A DNA stretch of 17,076 nucleotides from Coprobacillus sp. CAG:698. GTDB lineage: Bacteria; Bacillota_I; Bacilli_A; ML615J-28; CAG-698. Shown here piece after piece: positions 7,561-13,571 of this stretch. The stretch lies in NCBI GenBank assembly GCA_000431235.1, contig HF988720.1, forward strand, positions 1-17,076, given 5' to 3'. Made by a program: the position numbers and the translations under genes. The notes under the pieces were generated by a model. That model searched no databases, was not told where the DNA came from, and saw only the letters and a program-made list of their open reading frames with translations. Position 1 is the first letter of the stretch; the number at the start of each line of letters is the position of its first letter.

Positions 7561-7805
7561 GCTCCTGTTTGTGAATTTACAGCAGCCATTACTTGTCTTA
7601 CTTGTTTCTCAGATGGTGTCTTACCCATTTGTCTGTACATAATTCTAATCATATTTTCATTGATTGGAGGATTATCTTGTAAATATTTTGTCATTATTTT
7701 ACGTGAAATTAAAAGTCCACCAATGACACCAACAATAAGAATTCCTAAAAAGATTAAAATCCATGCCCAAAAAGGTAATGACCAACTAGCAGCTAGAAAA
7801 ATCAT
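7551..7805 (-). CDS. yneF: YneF family (UPF0154) small membrane protein
   Basis: The 84-residue protein has one N-terminal membrane segment (about residues 10-34). It is followed by the family signature: SRKIMTKYLQDNPPINENMI, then RQMGKTPSEKQVRQVMAAVN. This matches the UPF0154/YneF family found across low-GC Gram-positives, whose function is not known. A GTG at 7814 is also in frame and would add three residues, but it overlaps the AAGGAG site; the ATG at 7805 has that site 8 nt upstream and is the better start. The gene has its own promoter and shares a terminator with plsY. Confidence 0.92.
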   Translation of the reverse strand: MIFLAASWSLPFWAWILIFLGILIVGVIGGLLISRKIMTKYLQDNPPINENMIRIMYRQMGKTPSEKQVRQVMAAVNSQTGAKK

Positions 7806-7813
7806 AATATTCA

Positions 7814-7819
7814 CTCCTT
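7814..7819 (-). promoter_or_regulatory. Ribosome site that sets the yneF start
   Basis: AAGGAG on the minus strand, 8 nt before ATG 7805. It overlaps the upstream GTG (7812-7814), which argues against use of that GTG. Confidence 0.75.
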
Positions 7820-7838
7820 ATAAATATTTTATGTATTT

Positions 7839-7867
7839 ATTTTACTATATTTTTTAAAATAAATCAA
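7839..7867 (-). promoter_or_regulatory. Probable promoter of yneF
   Basis: Minus strand: TTGATT (7862-7867), 17-nt spacer, TAAAAT (7839-7844). Confidence 0.55.
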
Positions 7868-7948
7868 TAGATATAAACAAACAATTAAATTTTGTTAGCA
7901 TCTTTTTTGGTTTATAAATAAATATTTTGTTATTTTTTGAAAAAACAC

Positions 7949-7977
7949 TTTAAAAAAAATAAATAATATGATACAAT
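7949..7977 (+). promoter_or_regulatory. Probable promoter of the ferredoxin gene
   Basis: TTTAAA (7949-7954), 17-nt spacer, TACAAT (7972-7977) with TG one base before it (extended -10). A second TATAAT lies at 7977-7982. The transcript would start about 25 bp before the ATG. Confidence 0.55.
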
Positions 7978-8008
7978 ATAATAGCAATTCTTATTAAGGA
8001 GGTACACT

Positions 8009-8179
8009 ATGCCTAGATTTATTACTGATCAATGTGTTTCATGCGGATCATGTTCTGAAGTTTGCCCAGTATCTTGCATTACTGAAGGCGATGGACAATA
8101 TGTAATTGATGCTGATCAATGTATCGATTGCGGTGCTTGCGAAAGCCAATGTCCTGCAGAAGCAATAGTTGAAAAATAA
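8009..8179 (+). CDS. 2[4Fe-4S] ferredoxin, clostridial type
   Basis: A 56-residue protein that carries single electrons between redox enzymes, as expected in an anaerobe using pyruvate:ferredoxin oxidoreductase or hydrogenase. Both cluster motifs are complete: CVSCGSCSEVCP (C9, C12, C15, C19) and CIDCGACESQCP (C38, C41, C44, C48). The linker EGDGQYVIDADQ is typical of the family. There is a ninth Cys, C23 (CPVSCI), where clostridial ferredoxins usually have Ala. The ATG at 8009 follows a perfect AAGGAGG with 6-nt spacing. The gene is alone, with its own promoter and terminator. Its partner enzymes are not in this window. Confidence 0.95.
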   Translation: MPRFITDQCVSCGSCSEVCPVSCITEGDGQYVIDADQCIDCGACESQCPAEAIVEK

Positions 8180-8221
8180 CAAAAACGTCAATATGAAATA
8201 ATTAATTATTTCAGAGACAAT

Positions 8222-8255
8222 AAAAATGGTTACCTAAAAAGGTAGCCATTTTTTT
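8222..8255. terminator. Bidirectional terminator between the ferredoxin gene and nif3
   Basis: A 10-bp stem with one G-T pair, ATGGTTACCT (8226-8235) and AGGTAGCCAT (8240-8249), with a 4-A loop. It has a T run on the plus strand (8249-8255) and A residues at 8222-8226 that give a T run on the minus strand. The nif3 stop codon (8254-8256) overlaps it. Confidence 0.85.
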
Positions 8256-9054
8256 AAGATATTGTTATAAATTTATCTGTCTCATATTTTGTGATGTAAA
8301 TTTTATTTTGGTAATTATATAATTCAGTAAATTCTTTTCGAAGTTCTTCTATTAATGAAGTGAAAACAAGTTTTTCGACACCATGATTAACTTCTATTAA
8401 AGATAGTCCATACATATCTGCATATTGGCTATTACTTAAACGAATTTCACCAGTTATATAGCAGTCTAAATGACACTCTAAAGCTTCATTGATTTCTGAT
8501 ATACCGCCTCCTGCGCCACCTAAAACACCAACATTAACAATTTCTTTATTTAAATCCCCCATAACTCTAACACCAGTCAAACCGAAAGCTAACTTTACAT
8601 TTTTGGCAAATTCTAATAATGTTGTTGGGGTAATCTCTCCATAACGAAGGAAATTACCTTTGTTTTCATCATAAAGGCTTTTAATATTTTGTAATCCTAA
8701 TACTTCAGAAAGGGTATCGTTAACACCTCCCAAAGCAACGTCAAGATTAGTATGCATTGAATAAAGAGCTATATCATGCTTTATCATTTTTAAAATTACT
8801 TTTATTTTAGGATTATCATAATCAAGTTTATATAAAGGATCCCATATAAAAGGATGATGTGTAATAATTAAATTACAGTTTTTTTCAATTGCTTCATCAA
8901 CAACTTCCATATTTAGATCTAATGATAACATTATATTAGTTACCTCGTTTGTTTTTGAACCGATAATAAATCCTATTCTTTCTCTATCGAAGTCTTCAGC
9001 ATCGCTTTCAGGAAAACGATTTTTTAAATAATCAATTACATTTTGAATAATCAT
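8254..9054 (-). CDS. Nif3-like dinuclear metal protein (YqfO family)
   Basis: Members fold around two metal ions; the family is linked to GTP cyclohydrolase I type 2 or hydrolase annotation, but the true substrate is unclear. The 266-residue protein is the short form without the PII-like middle domain of B. subtilis YqfO. Metal ligands can be placed: H66-H67 in THHPF, H101 and D105 in HTNLDVALGGVND, and H224 with E227 near the C-terminus (EVNHGVE). GVLGGAGGG (176-184) and TGEI (201-204) are also family marks. The ATG overlaps the trmK TGA in an ATGA arrangement, so the two are translated together. The trmK-nif3 pair is common in low-GC Gram-positives, usually next to rpoD as here. The transcript ends at the terminator at 8222-8255. 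Confidence 0.92.
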   Translation of the reverse strand: MIIQNVIDYLKNRFPESDAEDFDRERIGFIIGSKTNEVTNIMLSLDLNMEVVDEAIEKNCNLIITHHPFIWDPLYKLDYDNPKIKVILKMIKHDIALYSMHTNLDVALGGVNDTLSEVLGLQNIKSLYDENKGNFLRYGEITPTTLLEFAKNVKLAFGLTGVRVMGDLNKEIVNVGVLGGAGGGISEINEALECHLDCYITGEIRLSNSQYADMYGLSLIEVNHGVEKLVFTSLIEELRKEFTELYNYQNKIYITKYETDKFITIS

Positions 9055-9686
9055 TTTATAATACTCCTAATCATTTCGATTTTTGTTTCAATTTCATCAG
9101 ATTTATGAACATTTTCTATTTTTAAAAGAGTTTCTAATTCGTTTTTTAAATATGATATATAAATATCTTTTTTTTCTTTTATAAAAATTGGTCCAAACAT
9201 TAATTCTTTTTCTGTTAGAGTACATATTTCTTTAGATTTATCAAAAACAATTATTTGATAATACTTATTGTTTTCATTTACTAAATCCTCATCAGTGATT
9301 TTAAATCCTAAACTTGTTATATACTTTCTAACATTATAATTGTTTCGATTAGCACAAGTAATTATTCTTTGGGTATTCTTTATATTATCTTTGAGAATGT
9401 CACAAACAAGCATTCCTCCCATACCTGCTAATACTAAAACCTCAGTATCATCATTTATATCTTTTATACCAGAAGATAAACTAAAACGTACTTTATCACT
9501 ATAAGATAACTTACTTATATTTTCACGGCAAGTGTTTAAAGGACCAATTTTGTTATCAATCGCAATAAATTCAAAATCATTACTAATTTTAAATGCTTCA
9601 ATTATTAAATATCCATGATCGCACCCTATGTCAGCAATTTTTCGATAAGGCTTAAGCTTTTGAGCAATCGTTTGTAGTCTTTTCAT
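9051..9686 (-). CDS. trmK: tRNA (adenine(22)-N1)-methyltransferase TrmK
   Basis: TrmK uses S-adenosylmethionine to methylate N1 of A22 in the D-arm of some tRNAs. The 211-residue protein has the Rossmann methyltransferase core at its start: ADIGCDHGYL (18-27, SAM-binding loop), an acidic residue at the end of strand 2 (D44 in IAID), and LAGMGG (86-91), the family's motif IV. A helical C-terminal part (about 155-211) follows, as in known TrmK. It is slightly shorter than the usual 225-240. The start ATG shares one base with the pepC stop (TAATG); an in-frame TAA lies two codons before it, so no longer start is possible. No strong ribosome site is seen, which implies re-initiation after pepC. 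It ends in TGA. Confidence 0.93.
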   Translation of the reverse strand: MKRLQTIAQKLKPYRKIADIGCDHGYLIIEAFKISNDFEFIAIDNKIGPLNTCRENISKLSYSDKVRFSLSSGIKDINDDTEVLVLAGMGGMLVCDILKDNIKNTQRIITCANRNNYNVRKYITSLGFKITDEDLVNENNKYYQIIVFDKSKEICTLTEKELMFGPIFIKEKKDIYISYLKNELETLLKIENVHKSDEIETKIEMIRSIIK

Positions 9687-11014
9687 TATTTAGCCAAAGA
9701 TCCCATTGGGTCCCATGGTTTTAAAACATTAACTTTACTTTCGTATGCTTTAAGTTCTTTTTCGCCCAAATATTTACGATTAACAACAGCTTGATAAACA
9801 TAAATATCAAACCATGAATCATTCATTACATAATAACCCTTATTTACTTTTTCTTGACCCCAACTATTTTCAACTTTCCATTTTGTTGGCTTTCCGTTTA
9901 TTAGAGAAACTCCAGTAAATACCATTGCATGATCCATTGTACTTATATGATAATCTAAAGCTTCTTCTTTTGATGTCATATAATCAAGATCAAAAGGAGT
10001 TTTGTAATCGAAAAGATCTACATCCCATAAACATTCATCACGTTCAGCATATTTTCCGCAGTCACAGCCAAACCAAACAACTTCATGGTTCTCAATTTGT
10101 TTTAAAACAAGTTCTTTGAATCTTTCCATAGGTAAATTCAAATGAATAATATCTTTTCCGCCAATAACATTACCTAAAAAATCAATAGTATATGTTTCAT
10201 AGAAAGGCTTATCTTTAGTTTGTGCATTTATAATACTTACATAATCATTTATTTCATCACCAATAAATTTATTGAAGAAAGATAAAGGTGTATAATTTTC
10301 TTCACAGTGATAATTTCCATCTTTATCAACATATTCAAAATCAAATTTTTCTACAGGTTTTCCATAACAATTCATTAAAAAATAATAGAATTTTTCTAAC
10401 ATTTCATCTTTTAATTGTCTTACTTTTTCAATTCCATATTTTTTATATAGTTTTTGTGAAACAGCAGCAAATTTTCTTAGTTCAACGTTAATTAAATTAT
10501 TTAATTGTCTTGTATTACTGCTTTGGAATGTTTCTTTGAAAACATTTTGAGGAACTAAACCATATTTCTTAACAACATTTACAAACATATCCCATTGACC
10601 ACCATCTTCAATACCAGAATTTAGTAAAAATGAATATGTTCTGTCATCAGGATTGCAATCTATAAGTTTTATAAATGATTCCATTTTATAATTGATTTTT
10701 TCTAATTTATCGTAAAAGGCAATATAGCTTTGTGATAATTCGAAATTAGTCATATTACACTTTTGGGCAATTATTTCTCTTAAAACATTTAAACCAGCAA
10801 AAATCCAGCAACGACCTGAGTTTTTTTGATTTGCACAAGGTAAAGTTTTAATATCAATACTAAAAGCAAAATTTGTATTAAAAGTACTATCTTGACTTTT
10901 AACTAAAGAATCAATTGAAGATTTTGAAAGTGCATGCCTTAATACTTTATTTTTACAGCATTTTTCATACCCTTTCATACTATTTTTATAAAATTCATCA
11001 GAAATATTTTTCAT
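9686..11014 (-). CDS. pepC: Aminopeptidase C (bleomycin hydrolase family, C1B)
   Basis: A cytosolic cysteine aminopeptidase that removes N-terminal residues from peptides; in relatives it forms a hexameric barrel. The 442-residue length is standard. The papain-type triad is intact: C69 in NSGRCWIFAG, with the oxyanion Gln Q63 before it; H362 in DHAMVFTGV; and N383 in VENSWG. The C-terminal end PWDPMGSLAK is the usual PepC tail, which reaches into the active site and gives aminopeptidase specificity. The ATG at 11014 follows GGAGGT with 7-nt spacing. It leads a three-gene unit pepC-trmK-nif3 with its own extended -10 promoter. Its placement between rpoD and trmK looks like an insertion into a more usual rpoD-trmK-nif3 order; that is inference. 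Confidence 0.95.
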   Translation of the reverse strand: MKNISDEFYKNSMKGYEKCCKNKVLRHALSKSSIDSLVKSQDSTFNTNFAFSIDIKTLPCANQKNSGRCWIFAGLNVLREIIAQKCNMTNFELSQSYIAFYDKLEKINYKMESFIKLIDCNPDDRTYSFLLNSGIEDGGQWDMFVNVVKKYGLVPQNVFKETFQSSNTRQLNNLINVELRKFAAVSQKLYKKYGIEKVRQLKDEMLEKFYYFLMNCYGKPVEKFDFEYVDKDGNYHCEENYTPLSFFNKFIGDEINDYVSIINAQTKDKPFYETYTIDFLGNVIGGKDIIHLNLPMERFKELVLKQIENHEVVWFGCDCGKYAERDECLWDVDLFDYKTPFDLDYMTSKEEALDYHISTMDHAMVFTGVSLINGKPTKWKVENSWGQEKVNKGYYVMNDSWFDIYVYQAVVNRKYLGEKELKAYESKVNVLKPWDPMGSLAK

Positions 11015-11035
11015 CTATATACCTCCACTTAATCT

Positions 11036-11064
11036 ATTATAACAAAGATTTTCCAAAAAAGCAA
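11036..11064 (-). promoter_or_regulatory. Promoter of pepC-trmK-nif3
   Basis: Minus strand: TTGCTT (11059-11064), 17-nt spacer, TATAAT (11036-11041) with TG one base before it. It begins just after the terminator stem of the sigma operon, so the two units are separate. Confidence 0.7.
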
Positions 11065-11092
11065 TTAAAAAAGCAGTCAAAATAACTGCTTT
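11061..11092 (-). terminator. Terminator of the glyQS-dnaG-rpoD-rpoD operon
   Basis: AAAGCAGT (11070-11077) and ACTGCTTT (11085-11092), 7-nt loop. On the minus strand it leads into TTTTTT, then AATTGC. It overlaps the stop codon of the second sigma gene (11091-11093). Confidence 0.8.
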
Positions 11093-12284
11093 ACTTAAGT
11101 TTCTTTATTCTATTTATTCTTGATGGATGACGCAATTTTCGTAAGGCTTTAGATTCGATTTGTCTAATTCTTTCTCTAGTTAATCCAAATTCATTTCCAA
11201 CTTCTTCTAAAGTGTGAGATCTACCATCATATAATCCATATCTAAGGCGAATAACTTTTTCTTCTTTTTCATTAAGTTCTTCTAATATGCCATTTATTTC
11301 TTCTTTGAAGTTTTCATTCATTGTATATTCTAATGGATTTAAAGATTGTGTATCCGGAACATAATCTAAGAGCGTTGTGTCCTCGTCTTCTCCTCTATTC
11401 TTATCGATTGATAAAGGTTCTAAAGCATCTTTCTTTAATTGTCTTATTTTTTCAACTTTTTCATTCATTGCCTTAGCTATTTCATAGTCAGTTGGTTCGC
11501 GTTGTAGTTCTTGGGTGAGTTTTCTTCGGACTTTGTTCATACGACTTATTTGTTCACCTGTATGAACTGGAATTCTAATTGTACGAGCTTGATCGGCTAT
11601 TGACCTAGATATTGCTTGTTTAATCCACCATGTAGCATACGTAGAGAATTTAAATCCCATCGTTGGATCAAACTTTTTAACCGCTTTAGTAAGTCCCATA
11701 TTGCCTTCTTGGATTAAATCATCAATTGGCATACCTCGTCCATAAAACTTCTTGGCAATACTTACAACTAAACGAAGATTAGAAATTGTTAAGGTTTCAT
11801 TAGCATCCATTCCGTCTTCAACTTTATCTTCAAGTTTAGCTATTTCTTCTGGTATAGATTTTTTTACCCCATCTTTTATCTGTTTAAGCATCTTTTCGGC
11901 TGATAATCCTTCTTGGATAGTTCTAGCTAATTCTATCTCCCTTGATGTTGATAATAATGGGATTTGTCCTATTTCTTTCAAATACATTTTTATTGATTCG
12001 TCAGCAGAAAGTACTGTTGATGTGGAAACTAAATCTTCAATATCTTTTGTTTTGATTTCATTTTCTACTTCTGAAGAAAACTTAGTAAATTCAGGGTCAT
12101 TTAAAAGAGATAAAGTATCTTCATCATCAGTTACAGTTATGTGTTCTTCATTTAAAAGATTTATTAATTCATCATATTCATCGCAAAATTCATCGATGAC
12201 ATTTAATATGTCATTTTTGCTAATCTTCTTTTCGACTCTTGCTTTATCAACTATGATCATTAATTCCCTATTTTCTTTAATCAT
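11091..12284 (-). CDS. Second RpoD-type sigma factor (paralogue)
   Basis: A complete 397-residue sigma-70 factor that would direct RNA polymerase to promoters. It has region 1.2 (IKMYLKEIGQIPLLS, 98-112), region 2 (GRGMPIDDLIQEGNMGL, then FKFSTYATWWIKQAISRSIA at 211-230), region 3 and region 4 (TLEEVG...TRERIRQIESKALRKLRHPSR, 358-389). Compared with its upstream neighbour, it lacks the Asp-rich stretch in region 1. It also has Ser (S226) where primary sigmas have the Thr that helps read position -12 (E. coli T440). The -35 residues R370, E371 and Q375 and the extended -10 residue E244 are unchanged. It starts 29 bp after the first sigma gene with an AAGGAG site 6 nt from the ATG, and no promoter or terminator separates them. 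It could be a group 2 sigma, or a redundant copy. Confidence 0.93.
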   Translation of the reverse strand: MIKENRELMIIVDKARVEKKISKNDILNVIDEFCDEYDELINLLNEEHITVTDDEDTLSLLNDPEFTKFSSEVENEIKTKDIEDLVSTSTVLSADESIKMYLKEIGQIPLLSTSREIELARTIQEGLSAEKMLKQIKDGVKKSIPEEIAKLEDKVEDGMDANETLTISNLRLVVSIAKKFYGRGMPIDDLIQEGNMGLTKAVKKFDPTMGFKFSTYATWWIKQAISRSIADQARTIRIPVHTGEQISRMNKVRRKLTQELQREPTDYEIAKAMNEKVEKIRQLKKDALEPLSIDKNRGEDEDTTLLDYVPDTQSLNPLEYTMNENFKEEINGILEELNEKEEKVIRLRYGLYDGRSHTLEEVGNEFGLTRERIRQIESKALRKLRHPSRINRIKKLK

Positions 12285-12313
12285 CTATTGCTCCTTAAAT
12301 ATACAAAATTGAT

Positions 12314-13567
12314 TTATTCAGTGTATCCTTTAAGACTTTTTAATCTTCTTTGTCTTGAAGGATGACGTAATCTTCTAATAGCCTTGGCTTCTATTTGTCT
12401 AATTCTTTCACGAGTTACGTTGAATTCTTTGCCAACTTCTTCTAGTGTATGAGGTCTTCCATCATATAATCCATAACGAAGTCTGATTACCTTTTCTTCA
12501 CGTGGCTGTAGCTCCTTTAGGAATTTATCAATTTCCTCTTTGAATTTTTCATTCATTGTATATTCTAATGGATTTAATGTTTCAGTATCAGCAACAAAGT
12601 CAAGTAAAGTCGAGTCTTCTTCCTCTCCAATTGCTTTATCTGTTGAGACAGGTTCTAATGCTATTTTTTGCATTTGACGTACTTTCTCAACTTTTTCATT
12701 CATAGCATCTGCAATTTCTTGAACAGTAGGTTCACGTTGTAAATCTTGTGTCAATCTTCGTTGAATCTTTATCATTCTATTAATTTGCTCACCCATATGA
12801 ACAGGTATTCTTATTGTTCGTGATTGGTCAGCTATAGATCTTGTTATAGCTTGCTTAATCCACCATGTAGCATATGTAGAGAATTTAAATCCTTTTGTAG
12901 GATCAAATTTCTTAACTGCGCGCATTAACCCCATATTTCCTTCTTGAATTAAATCTTCAAAAGGCATACCACGTCCTAAGAATTTTTTCGCAATACTTAC
13001 AACTAAACGTAAATTAGAATTTGTTAAGGTATCATGAGCATCTTGACCATCAGCAGCAATGTCTTCTAACTTAGCAATTTCTTCAGGAGTTGCTTTTTTA
13101 TTACCCTCATGAATTTGCTTAAGCATATTTTCAGCTGATAATCCTTCTTGAATAGCACGTGATAACTCTAATTCTCTTGCAGTAGACAAAAGTGGGATTT
13201 GACCAATTTCCTTTAAATACATTTTTACAGGATCATCAGCGGAAACAATTGTTGTAGAAGAAACTAAATCATCAATATCCTTAGTTTTCAACTCATTTTC
13301 AATTTCGTTAGAAAATTCTGCAAATTCTGGATCGTTTTCAATTTTTCCAATAAAGCCTTCAAAATCAGAATCAATATCATCCATATCATCATCGATGTCA
13401 TCAACGTCGTTTTCAACGTTGATTTGCTCATCATCAAGGAGTTGTAACAATTCATCATATTCATCACTTGATTCATCAACTAGTTTTAAAATCTTACTTT
13501 GAGGTATTGAACCTTCCTTTTTTGCTTCTTCAACTAGTGCCATTAACTCTTTATTTTCTTTAATCAT
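12314..13567 (-). CDS. rpoD: Primary RNA polymerase sigma factor RpoD (SigA)
   Basis: The 417-residue housekeeping sigma. Region 1.1 is present (about 1-50) and is followed by a very acidic stretch (54-70). Region 1.2 (DPVKMYLKEIGQIPLLS, 112-128), region 2 (FKFSTYATWWIKQAITRSIA, 227-246, with the -10 readers Q239 and T242), region 3 (E260, which reads TG in extended -10 promoters) and region 4.2 (TRERIRQIEAKAIRRLRHPSR, 385-405) all fit B. subtilis SigA. Position after dnaG and the intact Thr make this copy the likely primary sigma. The many TTG(A/T)..TATAAT promoters in the window, several with TG, suit it. The ATG at 13567 lies 4 bp from the dnaG stop, with AAGGAG inside the last dnaG codons. 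Confidence 0.96.
   Translation of the reverse strand: MIKENKELMALVEEAKKEGSIPQSKILKLVDESSDEYDELLQLLDDEQINVENDVDDIDDDMDDIDSDFEGFIGKIENDPEFAEFSNEIENELKTKDIDDLVSSTTIVSADDPVKMYLKEIGQIPLLSTARELELSRAIQEGLSAENMLKQIHEGNKKATPEEIAKLEDIAADGQDAHDTLTNSNLRLVVSIAKKFLGRGMPFEDLIQEGNMGLMRAVKKFDPTKGFKFSTYATWWIKQAITRSIADQSRTIRIPVHMGEQINRMIKIQRRLTQDLQREPTVQEIADAMNEKVEKVRQMQKIALEPVSTDKAIGEEEDSTLLDFVADTETLNPLEYTMNEKFKEEIDKFLKELQPREEKVIRLRYGLYDGRPHTLEEVGKEFNVTRERIRQIEAKAIRRLRHPSRQRRLKSLKGYTE
13370..13402 (-). repeat. GAT-rich in-frame repeat in the first sigma gene
   Basis: Residues 56-66 are written by a 12-nt unit, close to GATGATATxGAT, present about three times (DDID, DDMD, DDI D-like). It gives an Asp run in the region 1 spacer that the second sigma gene lacks. 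Such a repeat could change length by slippage without a frameshift. Confidence 0.6.
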
Positions 13568-13571
13568 CCAA

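Noticed and set aside
11752..12312. A 186-codon open frame on the plus strand, opposite the second sigma gene
   Set aside because: The minus-strand protein is a clear sigma factor. The opposite frame is a low-complexity Ser/Ile-rich shadow with no ribosome site or family motif.
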